From: CADEEN01 sp040384625
GTDB taxonomy: Bacteria > Pseudomonadota > Gammaproteobacteria > Burkholderiales > Burkholderiaceae_C
Assembly: GCA_040384625.1 (NCBI GenBank)
Contig: JAZKIW010000042.1
Location: forward strand, 1-64,000
Reading direction: 5' to 3'
DNA length: 64,000 nt
Below are positions 43,276-50,909 of this stretch, in pieces (positions within the stretch are counted from its first letter, which is position 1; each line of letters starts with the position of its first letter). The notes beneath the pieces were generated by a model that was not told the origin of the DNA, did no database searches, and saw only the letters and a list, made by a program, of their open reading frames with translations. Both the position numbers and the translations under genes were made by a program.

Positions 43276-44280
43276 ATGATGCGTGGCATGAAGACCCCGC
43301 TGTCCGTCCTCGATCTCGCGCCCATCGTCGAGGGCAGCGATGCCGCGACCGCACTCGCCCACTCGCTCGACCTGGCGCGACACGCCGAGGCCTGGGGCTA
43401 CCGCCGCTACTGGGTCGCCGAGCACCACAACATGGACGGCGTGGCGAGCTCGGCCACGGCCGTGCTGGTGGGCCACATCGCTGGCGGAACGAAGTCGATC
43501 CGCGTCGGTTCGGGCGGCGTGATGTTGCCGAATCACGCACCCTTGGTCATCGCTGAGCAGTTCGGCACCCTGGCCACGCTGTACCCCGGCCGCATCGACC
43601 TCGGCCTCGGCCGCGCACCGGGCACTGACCGCATGACGATGCGTGCGCTGCGCCGCCACCTGGCGAGCAGCGACGAGGAGGAGGCCTTTCCGCGCGACGT
43701 GCTGGAGTTGCAGGCCTACCTGGGTGAGGGTGGTCCCGACCAGCCCGTGCGGGCGATTCCCGGCATCGGCACGCGCGTGCCGATCTGGCTGCTCGGCTCG
43801 AGCCTGTACAGCGCCCAGCTGGCGGCCTACCTGGGCCTGCCCTTCGCGTTCGCGTCGCACTTTGCGCCCGACCTGTTGCTGCAGGCGCTGGAGGTCTACC
43901 GCGCCGGTTACCGGCCCTCGGCCGAGTGGCCGAAGCCGCATGCGATGGTCGGCGTCAACGTGGTGGCTGCCGACACCGACGAGGAAGCGGCGTGGTGTTT
44001 CACATCGATCCAGCAACGCTTTCTCGGCATGCAGCGCGGACACCGCGGGCCGCTGCCCCGACCCATCGATCCGGCCCTGCTGGAGAGGATGTGGACGGCG
44101 CAGGAGAAGGCGGGTGTGCAGCGCATGCTGGCCGCGGCAGCGGTCGGCTCGGCGGCCAGCGTGCGGCAGCAGCTCGACGCGATTGTCGACCGCACGGCCG
44201 CCGACGAGCTGATCGTGGCGGGTGCGATCCATGACCACCAGGCGAGGTTGCGGTCTTACGAGCTGCTGGCGCGCCTGTAG
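43276..44280 (+). CDS. LLM-class flavin-dependent oxidoreductase (luciferase-like)
   Basis: A 334-residue bacterial-luciferase-like monooxygenase of the YhbW/MsnO8 type: SVLDLAPIVEGSDAATALAHSLDLARHAEAWGYRRYWVAEHHNMDGVASSATAVLVGHIA, GSGGVMLPNHAPLVIAEQFGTLATLYPGRIDLGLGRAPG and VPIWLLGSS are characteristic flavin-binding barrel elements. It would use reduced flavin (FMNH2 or F420) to oxidise an unknown compound. ATG 43276 or 43288 are both possible; AAGGAG sits at 43256-43261, rather far from either. It ends exactly where the convergent DUF2145 gene ends. Confidence 0.87.
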   Translation: MMRGMKTPLSVLDLAPIVEGSDAATALAHSLDLARHAEAWGYRRYWVAEHHNMDGVASSATAVLVGHIAGGTKSIRVGSGGVMLPNHAPLVIAEQFGTLATLYPGRIDLGLGRAPGTDRMTMRALRRHLASSDEEEAFPRDVLELQAYLGEGGPDQPVRAIPGIGTRVPIWLLGSSLYSAQLAAYLGLPFAFASHFAPDLLLQALEVYRAGYRPSAEWPKPHAMVGVNVVAADTDEEAAWCFTSIQQRFLGMQRGHRGPLPRPIDPALLERMWTAQEKAGVQRMLAAAAVGSAASVRQQLDAIVDRTAADELIVAGAIHDHQARLRSYELLARL

Positions 44281-45198
44281 TCAGTCCAGAGCCACGACAC
44301 GGTCGCCCGCAGCCGGCCGGCAGCCATCGGCGATCGGCTCCCAGCCACGGCGCACCACCACCTGGCGCTCGTCATGGCACAGCTCGATGCGTTCGGCGCC
44401 CGGGACCTGCTCGCGCACGAAGGCCTCGATCGATGCCGGCATGCTGGTGCGAAAGCGCAATGCGAACAGATCTTCCTGCGGATGGTCGTCACTGTGCAGC
44501 CAGGGGACGAAAGCGGCAGCGAACATCAACGCGTGCGAGGCGACCTCGATCGGCGCAGGCGCGTAGCGGCGCTCGACGAGCCAGGCCTGGGCACGCCCGC
44601 GCAGCGATTCACCGTCAGCCAGCTCTCCCCAGGCGGTGGCGAGCAGTTCGATCACCCATTGGTTGCAGTTCTGGTAGCGCAGGCTGGAGGGGTGGGCGTT
44701 GGCGCTGTAGGCCGCCGCCAGCAAGCGCAGCGCGCGTGCCTTGTCGAGGGCGGCTCGTTCGAGGGCGGCGGCCGCGTCGCGCGGCAGCAGCACGATCGAC
44801 ACGTAGCCGATGGCCGGGTCGTCAGTGCCGAACAGGAAGCCGGCCAGGCCCTGGTCGTACAGGCGCGGTCGGCCTTCGTCGCAGGCGTAATAAAGCTGGC
44901 GCACCGACCACGGCGTGTTCTCGCTGGCCTTGAGGCTGAGGCCGGCATGCGAGTAGCGCACGCCGAAGCGCTGCAGGTCCAGTCCCGAGCGCGCGATCAG
45001 GGCGATGGCCTGGCCCGAAGCTTCGAGTTCGCCGCGCGCGATGGCCGCGAAGCGCAGCAGGCGGTCCTGCTGCGGGGCCGTCAGCGCCGAAGTGCGGTCG
45101 CAGAAGCGCAGTGAGTCCGACGACGCGTGGCTGCCGGCCGCGCAGACCATCAACCCCGTCAGCAGGCCGAGCGCCCGCTGCCTTGAGCCCCGATTCAA
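44281..45198 (-). CDS. DUF2145-family exported protein
   Basis: A 305-residue protein of the DUF2145 family, with a signal peptide (RALGLLTGLMVCAAGSHA) and blocks RFCDRTSALTAPQQDRLLRFAA, GVRYSHAGLSLKASENTPWSVRQLYYACDEGRPRLYDQGLAGF and SLRYQNCNQWVIELLATAWG. The Cys and His in the SHAG and NCNQW motifs suggest an NlpC/P60- or LRAT-like cysteine hydrolase fold; this is inference. The start is TTG 45198, within the stop of the upstream gene (TTGA). It closes against the luciferase-like gene. Confidence 0.8.
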   Translation of the reverse strand: MNRGSRQRALGLLTGLMVCAAGSHASSDSLRFCDRTSALTAPQQDRLLRFAAIARGELEASGQAIALIARSGLDLQRFGVRYSHAGLSLKASENTPWSVRQLYYACDEGRPRLYDQGLAGFLFGTDDPAIGYVSIVLLPRDAAAALERAALDKARALRLLAAAYSANAHPSSLRYQNCNQWVIELLATAWGELADGESLRGRAQAWLVERRYAPAPIEVASHALMFAAAFVPWLHSDDHPQEDLFALRFRTSMPASIEAFVREQVPGAERIELCHDERQVVVRRGWEPIADGCRPAAGDRVVALD

Positions 45199-45671
45199 AG
45201 CGTGACGGCGCGCGGGTCCAGGTCGCCGCGCCAGTCGTCGGCAAGCAGCAGGAAGAAGGCCTCGCGCGGGTTTGCGCCTTGAGCGGCGCGCGCGAACTCG
45301 ACGCCATAGGGGCGCTGCCGAGCGTTGACGACGTCGCCGACCGCAAGGGCGCGCTCGGCCAGCGCCTGCTTCGGCAGGGTCAGCCAGATCGGACCGCCTT
45401 CGCTACGCGGCGCAGCTGCCTGCAGGGCCAGGCGGAGCATGCCGGGGCGCTCGACCAGCTCGGCGACTTCGATGACGCGGTAGTCGCCTTCGGCCACCGC
45501 CTTGCCGGGCGACGATGCGTTGCTCGAACCGGTGATGGAGTCGGAGAGGCTGCCGACCGAGGCCGAGCCGGCGCTCGACGCTGACGAGGTCAGGCTGTCG
45601 GCCCGGCAAGGTGACGATAGGGCCAAGGCGAACAGGCTGATGCCGATCAGGCGCGTGGGTGTCAGGGTCAT
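45195..45671 (-). CDS. Exported hypothetical protein with Ser-rich linker, DUF2145 partner
   Basis: A 158-residue protein: signal peptide (MTLTPTRLIGISLFALALSS), then a Ser/Gly-rich low-complexity stretch (about 26-56), then a small beta-rich domain (DYRVIEVAELVERPGMLRLALQA...PIWLTLPKQALAERALAVGDVV) that contains no Cys. A GAGGA ribosome site lies 6 nt from the ATG. Its stop overlaps DUF2145, so the two exported proteins are made together. It is 57 nt downstream of the hydrogenase cassette's last gene; whether it belongs to that operon is unclear. Confidence 0.65.
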   Translation of the reverse strand: MTLTPTRLIGISLFALALSSPCRADSLTSSASSAGSASVGSLSDSITGSSNASSPGKAVAEGDYRVIEVAELVERPGMLRLALQAAAPRSEGGPIWLTLPKQALAERALAVGDVVNARQRPYGVEFARAAQGANPREAFFLLLADDWRGDLDPRAVTL

Positions 45672-45714
45672 CGGGGTTCCTCAGTGCGTGGGCTCGTGAC
45701 AGCGACAGGATAGC

Positions 45715-45728
45715 GCGCGGCGCCGCGC
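45715..45728. repeat. GC-only 14-bp palindrome after the nickel-transporter gene
   Basis: GCGCGGCGCCGCGC immediately follows the stop of the minus-strand transporter gene (45729). A strong hairpin is possible, but no U-run follows, so it is at best a weak terminator or an RNA 3'-end stabiliser for the hydrogenase operon. Confidence 0.35.
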
Positions 45729-46457
45729 CTACACCGCCAGCAAGGCCTTCAGGCTGCCGATCTGCCAGACCATCACCACGCCCAGCGTGCACGTCGACAC
45801 GCCGATCAGGGCGCTCATCGCGTGTTGCAGGCGGCCCAGATAAGTTGCCGACAGTTTCATCGGAATGGCGATCGCCGCCGACAGGGCGGCCATGCCGAGG
45901 ATCGAGCCGACGCCGAACAGCGCGATGTAGCCCAGGCCGAGCGCCACCGAGGGCACCGCCTGCAGGCTCAGCACGACCAAGGCGGCCGATCCGGCCAGGC
46001 CATGCATCATGCCGATGGCCAGGGCACGCAGCGGCCACTCTCGCGGCGCGTGCTCGTGGTGGTGCGCCGAGCCGGCATGGGCGCCTTCGCCGCGGTGGCT
46101 GTGGGCGTGCACGTGCGGCGGCTGCGGGGCGTGGGTGTGAACGTGGAAGTGGACCCTGTCGCGCCACAGCCGGCGCAGCACATCGGCGCCGAGCACGATC
46201 AGCATCAGACCGACTGCGGTCTCCAGCCCCTTTTCCAGGCCGGGTGAGATGACCTGGCCCAGCGCGAGCACCGCGCCGGCGAAGAGCATCAGCGTGAGGG
46301 TGTGGCCGATGCCCCAGGCGATGCCTTGTCGCAGCGTGCGCGCGAGCGAGTTCTGCTGCCGCGAGGCCAAGGTGGCCACGGCGGCCAGGTGGTCAGCCTC
46401 GGTGGCGTGCTGCATGCCCAGCAACAGGCCGACGACGAGGATCGACAGTGCGGTCAC
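45729..46457 (-). CDS. NiCoT/UreH-like nickel transporter with His-rich loop
   Basis: A 242-residue membrane protein with about six helices. The first helix holds HATEADH (His17, Asp22, His23), the Hx4DH nickel/cobalt signature of NiCoT-type permeases. A cytoplasmic or periplasmic loop (about 100-137) is packed with His (HFHVHTHAP...HVHAHSH...HHHEH). Position directly after hypB, with GTG 46457 overlapping the hypB stop by 4 nt, suggests it imports Ni2+ for the hydrogenase active site. Cobalt export cannot be excluded by sequence alone. Confidence 0.82.
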   Translation of the reverse strand: MTALSILVVGLLLGMQHATEADHLAAVATLASRQQNSLARTLRQGIAWGIGHTLTLMLFAGAVLALGQVISPGLEKGLETAVGLMLIVLGADVLRRLWRDRVHFHVHTHAPQPPHVHAHSHRGEGAHAGSAHHHEHAPREWPLRALAIGMMHGLAGSAALVVLSLQAVPSVALGLGYIALFGVGSILGMAALSAAIAIPMKLSATYLGRLQHAMSALIGVSTCTLGVVMVWQIGSLKALLAV

Positions 46458-47314
46458 GGAAGGGCTTCCGCGGACGTGATGGCATGCGTGCGCAGCCAGT
46501 CGTACCAGGCCGGCATGCCTTCGCCGGTCTCGGCCGAGACGTGCAGCACCTCGATGTCCGGATTGACCGTGCGCGCGTAGGCGATGCAGCGCTCGACATC
46601 GAAGCGCAGGTGCGGCAGCAGATCGATCTTGTTCAGCAGCATCAGGCCGGCGGCGCGGAACATGTGGGGGTACTTGATTGGCTTGTCTTCGCCCTCGGTG
46701 ACCGACAGGATCACCACCTTGGTGCGCTCGCCGAGGTCGAACAGTGCCGGGCACACCAGGTTACCGACGTTCTCGATCATCAGGATCGAGCCGCGCGGCG
46801 GATTGAGCTGATGCAAGCCGCGCGCCAGCATGTCGGCCTCGAGATGGCACCCGGCACCGGTGTTGATCTGGATCACTTTGGCGCCGGTAGCGCGGATGCG
46901 CTCGGCATCGTTGATCGTCGCCTGGTCGCCTTCGATGACGCTGATCTGCTGCTCGCCCTTCAGGTCGCGCAGCGTGCGTTCGAGCAGCGAGGTCTTGCCC
47001 GAGCCCGGCGAGCTGACCAGGTTCAGCGCCAGGATGTCGCGTCCGGCGAGCCAGCCGCGGTTGCGCTCGGCGATGAGCTGGTTCTTGGCCAGGATCGCCT
47101 GTTCGAGCTCGATCGTCGCGCCAGGGGCGTGCGTGTGCGCGTGCAGCCCGGCACCATGACCGTGGTCGTGCGGATGCTCGTGATCGTGGCCATGCCCATG
47201 ATCGTGATCATGGGTGTGGGTGTGCCCGTCGGCATGGGTGTGTGTGGTCGCACCGGTCTGCATGTCGGTCATCACCGTGGTCTTCGAGTCGGAACAGCCG
47301 CAGGTCGTGCACAT
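46454..47314 (-). CDS. hypB: Hydrogenase nickel-incorporation GTPase HypB
   Basis: HypB is the GTPase that, with HypA, inserts nickel into the hydrogenase large subunit. The 286-residue protein starts with MCTTCGCSD, the CxxCGC high-affinity metal site, followed by a His/Asp-rich stretch (about 24-65) that can store nickel. The G domain has Walker A SSPGSGKTSL, NTGAGCHLEADM (metal-binding Cys/His at the dimer interface), MIENVGNLVCPALFDLGE and NKIDLLP. The start at 47314 overlaps the hypA stop. The long His tract is typical of storage-type HypB proteins. Confidence 0.95.
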   Translation of the reverse strand: MCTTCGCSDSKTTVMTDMQTGATTHTHADGHTHTHDHDHGHGHDHEHPHDHGHGAGLHAHTHAPGATIELEQAILAKNQLIAERNRGWLAGRDILALNLVSSPGSGKTSLLERTLRDLKGEQQISVIEGDQATINDAERIRATGAKVIQINTGAGCHLEADMLARGLHQLNPPRGSILMIENVGNLVCPALFDLGERTKVVILSVTEGEDKPIKYPHMFRAAGLMLLNKIDLLPHLRFDVERCIAYARTVNPDIEVLHVSAETGEGMPAWYDWLRTHAITSAEALP

Positions 47315-47643
47315 CACGCCACCTCCATGGTCTTGATCTTCAGTTCCTCGCCGCTGACGAGGTGCAGGTCCGCACTGCCGCAGTTGCAGCGGCCGTAGAG
47401 CGCCGACAGCGGCACGTCGGCCCCGCAGTCGCGGCACAGGGCGCTTCCGGGTACTTCGATGATCTCCAGCGTGGCGCCGTCGAGCAGGGTGCCCTTACTG
47501 CAGACGTCGAAGCAAAAGCGCAGCGCGTCGGGCATGACCGCCGAGAGCTTGCCGACCTCGAGCGTGACACGGCGCACCGCGGCCCCTTTGGCCTGCTCGC
47601 TGCAGATGGCGACGACGCTGCGGGTGATGCCGAGTTCGTGCAT
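47314..47643 (-). CDS. hypA: Hydrogenase nickel-insertion protein HypA
   Basis: A 109-residue HypA: the N-terminal MHELGITRSVV supplies the nickel ligands (Met1 amine, His2, Glu3), and the zinc domain carries CRDCGAD and CNCGSAD. HypA docks with HypB and the large subunit to pass Ni2+. It lies 90 nt after hypE, a gap larger than others in the cassette and filled by a GC-rich repeat-like element. Confidence 0.95.
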   Translation of the reverse strand: MHELGITRSVVAICSEQAKGAAVRRVTLEVGKLSAVMPDALRFCFDVCSKGTLLDGATLEIIEVPGSALCRDCGADVPLSALYGRCNCGSADLHLVSGEELKIKTMEVA

Positions 47644-47733
47644 GGTCAGGCCGAGCGCCGGGCCGTCCCAAGGGAGGCCTGCTCCCCCTCGGGGGGGCGC
47701 GAAAGCGGTGAGCTTGGGGGCACCATATCGCTG
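47644..47733. repeat. Intergenic GC-rich hairpin element between hypE and hypA
   Basis: The 90-nt gap contains a CTCCCCCTCGGGGGGG inverted repeat and an AGCGGTGAGCTTGGGGG segment. It resembles short intergenic repeats I recall as common in Comamonadaceae-type genomes (CTCCCCCTCGGGGGG...). Only one copy is seen in this window, so membership in a family is recollection, not shown here. Confidence 0.4.
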
Positions 47734-48810
47734 CTAACAGATGCGCGGCAGCTGTTCGCCGACCAGCATGTCGACGATGCGCTCACCGCCGAAGCCGGTC
47801 TTCAGCACGACCAGGCCGTGCGATTCGTCGGTCACCTCGCCGATCACGGCGGCATGGCGGCCCGCCGGGTGCGCGCGCATGGCCGCAAGCACGTGCGGCG
47901 CCGAGTCGGGCGGCACGATCGCGACCAGCTTGCCCTCGTTGGCCAGGTACAGCGGGTCGAGGCCGAGGATCTCGCAGGCGCCCTTGACCTCGTCGCGCAA
48001 GGGCAGCGCGCTCTCGTCGATGCGGATGGCCACCTGCGAGCTGGCGGCGAACTCGTTCAGGACGGTGGCCACGCCACCGCGTGTCGCGTCGCGCAGGCAG
48101 TGGATGTCCGGGCAGGCGGCGAGCATCACCGCCACCAGACCGTTGAGCGCCTGGCAATCGCTCTGGACATCGGACTGCAGGGCCAGTTGCTGGCGCGCAA
48201 TCAGGATCGCGGTGCCGTGGTCGCCGAGCGTGCCGTTGACGATCACGGCATCGCCTGGCCGCGCATGGGTGGCCGAGATCGACACGCCGGCCGGCACGAC
48301 GCCGATGCCCGCCGTGTTGATGAACAGCTTGTCGGCCGCACCACGCTCGACGACCTTGGTGTCGCCCGTGACGATGGCCACGCCGGCCTCGGAAGCCACG
48401 CGTTTCATGCTGGCGACAACGCGGCGCAGGGTCTCGACCGGCAGGCCCTCCTCGATCACCATGCCGCAGGACAGGTACAGCGGCCGCGCGCCGCTGACCG
48501 CCAGGTCGTTGACCGTGCCGGCGACCGCCAACGTACCGATGTCGCCGCCGGGAAAAAACAGCGGGTCCACGACATAGCTGTCGGTCGTGAACGCCAGCCG
48601 GTCGCCAAGCGCGGTCAGGCCCGCCAGTGGCACGAGGGCTTGGTCTTCGAGCGGCGCGAGCAGTGGGTTGTCGAAGGCGCCGAGGAAGACGTCCTCGATC
48701 AGATTGCGCATCGCCTTGCCGCCGCTGCCGTGGGCCAGCGTGACGTGGGCGTCGCGCAGGGTGCCGCGACGGCGCGCCGCGAGGGCGATCACGTTCGCTC
48801 GATCGTTCAT
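47734..48810 (-). CDS. hypE: Hydrogenase maturation factor HypE (carbamoyl dehydratase)
   Basis: HypE receives a carbamoyl group from HypF on its C-terminal Cys and dehydrates it to a thiocyanate, the source of the cyanide ligands of the Ni-Fe site. The 358-residue protein has the PurM-like ATP site (LAHGSGGKAMRNLIEDVF, FTTDSYVVDPLFFPGGDIG, GTVNDLAVSGA) and ends exactly in PRIC, the required terminal motif. It overlaps hypD by 4 nt (ATGA). Confidence 0.96.
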   Translation of the reverse strand: MNDRANVIALAARRRGTLRDAHVTLAHGSGGKAMRNLIEDVFLGAFDNPLLAPLEDQALVPLAGLTALGDRLAFTTDSYVVDPLFFPGGDIGTLAVAGTVNDLAVSGARPLYLSCGMVIEEGLPVETLRRVVASMKRVASEAGVAIVTGDTKVVERGAADKLFINTAGIGVVPAGVSISATHARPGDAVIVNGTLGDHGTAILIARQQLALQSDVQSDCQALNGLVAVMLAACPDIHCLRDATRGGVATVLNEFAASSQVAIRIDESALPLRDEVKGACEILGLDPLYLANEGKLVAIVPPDSAPHVLAAMRAHPAGRHAAVIGEVTDESHGLVVLKTGFGGERIVDMLVGEQLPRIC

Positions 48811-49952
48811 GCCGCGACCTTTTGCGACGTCAACCGAGAGGTGTCGATGCGCCCGTACTGGTAGTGCGCCGCGCAGGCGCCTTCGCTCGACACCATCAGC
48901 GAGCCGAGCGGCGTTTCCGGCGTGCAGGCGCTGCCGAAGACCTTGCACTGCTGCGGTTTGATCACGCCCTTCAGCACCTCGCCGCACTGGCAGGACTTGG
49001 GGTCGGCAATCTTCAGGTTCGGCATCGAAAAGCGGCGCTCGGCATCGAAGGCGGCGAATCCCTCGCGCACGCGAACGCCGGAATGGTCGATCGAGCCGAG
49101 CCCTCGCCACTCGAAGAACTCGCGCAGTTCGAACACCTGCTGGATCGCATCGAGCGCCGCCGAGTTGCCGGCCTCGGGGACGATACGTCCGTACTGGTTC
49201 TCGACCTCGGCGCGACCCTCGGCAATCTGCTTCAGCACCATCCACATCGCCTGCAGCACGTCGAGCGGCTCGAAGCCGGCGATGGTGATCGGCTTGCCGT
49301 AATGCTGGGCGATGAAGTCGAAGGGCCGCGTGCCGATCACCATGCTCACGTGTCCCGGGCCGAGGAAGCCGTCGAGGTGCATGTCGGGCGAATCGAGGAT
49401 CGCCTTGATCGTTGGGATGATCGTGATGTGGTTGCAGAAGAGCGAGAAGTTGCGGATGCCATCGGCCTGGGCCTGCAGCACGGTCATCGCCGTACTCGGC
49501 ATCGTGGTCTCGAAGCCCAGGCCGAAGAAGATCACCTCGCGGGCGGGGTGTTCGCGCGCCAGCTTCAACGCATCGAGGGGCGAATAGACCATGCGCACAT
49601 CGGCGCCCTCGGCCTTGGCCTGCAGCAGGCTCTTCTTCGATCCGGGCACGCGCATCGCATCGCCGAAGGTCGCGAAAATCACTTCCGGGCGTTCGGCCAG
49701 CGCGACGCAGTCGTCGACCCGACCCATCGGCAGCACGCAGACCGGACAGCCGGGGCCGTGCACGAACTCGACGCTGTCGGGCAGCAGTTGCTGGATGCCG
49801 TAGCGAAAGATCGAGTGTGTGTGGCCGCCGCAGACTTCCATGATCTGCAGCGGACGCTGCTTGGCGCGCTCGATGCCCGCGAGCAGGCCGTTGATCTCGT
49901 GCGCGAGCCCCTTGGCTTTGGCCGGGTCGCGGAACTCGTCGACGTATTTCAT
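48807..49952 (-). CDS. hypD: Hydrogenase maturation factor HypD
   Basis: HypD with HypC forms the scaffold that assembles the Fe(CN)2CO unit. The 381-residue protein has the conserved MEVCGGHTHSIFRYG, HGPGCPVCVLPMGRVDD, FATFGDAMRVPG, GFETTMPSTA and, near the end, the [4Fe-4S] cysteines in CQCGEVLKGVIKPQQCKVFGSACTPE with GACAAHYQYG. Start ATG overlaps the SIS-gene stop by 4 nt. Confidence 0.96.
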   Translation of the reverse strand: MKYVDEFRDPAKAKGLAHEINGLLAGIERAKQRPLQIMEVCGGHTHSIFRYGIQQLLPDSVEFVHGPGCPVCVLPMGRVDDCVALAERPEVIFATFGDAMRVPGSKKSLLQAKAEGADVRMVYSPLDALKLAREHPAREVIFFGLGFETTMPSTAMTVLQAQADGIRNFSLFCNHITIIPTIKAILDSPDMHLDGFLGPGHVSMVIGTRPFDFIAQHYGKPITIAGFEPLDVLQAMWMVLKQIAEGRAEVENQYGRIVPEAGNSAALDAIQQVFELREFFEWRGLGSIDHSGVRVREGFAAFDAERRFSMPNLKIADPKSCQCGEVLKGVIKPQQCKVFGSACTPETPLGSLMVSSEGACAAHYQYGRIDTSRLTSQKVAA

Positions 49953-50623
49953 CGCGGCAGCCCTCCGCGCTCGTCGGCGAGCAAGGTGTGCACCAGGTCC
50001 CAGACGATGTGATAGATCGCGACGTGCGTTTCCTGGATCCGGTGCACGCTGTCGCTCTCGACCACCAGGCAGTGGTCGAGGGCCGCGCTCGCGGCCATCG
50101 CGCCGCCATCGTGGCCCGACAGGCCGAAGGTCGCGACGCCCATCTTCTTGGCGGTGTCGAAGGCCTTCAGCAGGTTGGCCGAGTTGCCACTGGTTGAGAT
50201 GCCGATCAGCCCGTCGCCGCGCCGCGCCAGCGCGATCAGCGGGCGCACGAAGATGTGGTCGATGCCGACATCGTTGCCTACCGCGGTCAGCATGGCGGTG
50301 TCGGCGACTAGGTTCACCGCCGCCAACGCAGGCCGGCCAGCGGTGATCGGGTGCTCGAACTCGACCGCGACATGCGCCGCGTCGCAGCTCGATCCGCCAT
50401 TGCCCATCGTGAACAGACGGCCGTCGCGCTGGTAGATTGCGGCGATCGCATGCGCCATCGCCACGATCCGCTCGCCGTTGCGGGCGAAGAAGTCGCGCTT
50501 CACCGCCACGCTGTCCTCAGCCTTCAGGCGCACCGCATCGAGCAGGGCCAGGTCGAGCTTGCCCGCATCCTGCTTGCCACCATGCAGGAAGGGGTACAGC
50601 GATTGCAGGGCTTCGTGTGCCAT
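49949..50623 (-). CDS. GmhA-like SIS-domain phosphosugar isomerase in the hyp operon
   Basis: A 224-residue SIS protein resembling sedoheptulose-7-phosphate isomerase: GRLFTMGNGGSSCDAAHVAVEFEHP, NDVGIDHIFVRPLIALARRGDGLIGISTSGNSANLLKAFDTAK and the Glu/His pair in RIQETHVAIYHIVWD. Lipopolysaccharide heptose genes are absent nearby. It is wedged between hypC (10 nt gap) and hypD (4 nt overlap), so it is co-translated with maturation factors. GmhA-like genes are known companions of group 1h hydrogenase clusters in actinobacteria and Cupriavidus; the role is unsettled. A housekeeping GmhA elsewhere in the genome would support a specialised function. Confidence 0.85.
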   Translation of the reverse strand: MAHEALQSLYPFLHGGKQDAGKLDLALLDAVRLKAEDSVAVKRDFFARNGERIVAMAHAIAAIYQRDGRLFTMGNGGSSCDAAHVAVEFEHPITAGRPALAAVNLVADTAMLTAVGNDVGIDHIFVRPLIALARRGDGLIGISTSGNSANLLKAFDTAKKMGVATFGLSGHDGGAMAASAALDHCLVVESDSVHRIQETHVAIYHIVWDLVHTLLADERGGLPR

Positions 50624-50633
50624 CAGACGGCTC

Positions 50634-50909
50634 TCATGCCGAGGCGCGCATGGCCTCGATCTCGGCCTGGGCCTCGCCCAGCTCGGTCAGCAGGGCCAGC
50701 GTGCGCGCCGCCTCGTCGGCGTCGATGCGGCTCATCGCGAAGCCGACGTGCACCAACACCCAGTCGCCCAGGCAGGCCAGCGGCGGATGGGCGTCGTCGA
50801 CGATGCAGGCGATGTTGATGACACGCCGCACGCCGCCGACCTCGACCATCGCCAGCTTGCGCAGCGGGTCGTGCACGTCGACGATCAGACCGGGGATGCC
50901 GAGGCACAT
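50634..50909 (-). CDS. hypC: Hydrogenase maturation chaperone HypC
   Basis: A 91-residue HypC/HupF/HybG-family chaperone. The essential Met-Cys start (MCLGIPG) is present; Cys2 becomes N-terminal after Met removal and binds the Fe(CN)2CO unit. VGGVRRVINIACI and DWVLVHVGFAMSRID are family features. A GGAG site precedes the ATG within the end of hypF, which overlaps by 25 nt. It shuttles the Fe unit between HypD and the large subunit. Confidence 0.95.
   Translation of the reverse strand: MCLGIPGLIVDVHDPLRKLAMVEVGGVRRVINIACIVDDAHPPLACLGDWVLVHVGFAMSRIDADEAARTLALLTELGEAQAEIEAMRASA

Noticed and set aside
41533..44238. 901-codon open frame on the minus strand opposite the TTC38 and luciferase-like genes
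   Set aside because: It is a high-GC shadow: composition is dominated by Arg/His/Gln/Ala with no domain, and both plus-strand genes under it have clear family motifs.
46081..46145. His-rich CAC/GTG repeats in the transporter and hypB (46081-46145 and 47121-47250) as DNA repeats
   Set aside because: They are codon repeats for nickel-binding His tracts, a known property of these proteins, not independent DNA elements.
47242..48864. 540-codon plus-strand frame opposite hypE-hypA-hypB
   Set aside because: Antisense to three conserved hyp genes and lacking any domain or ribosome site.
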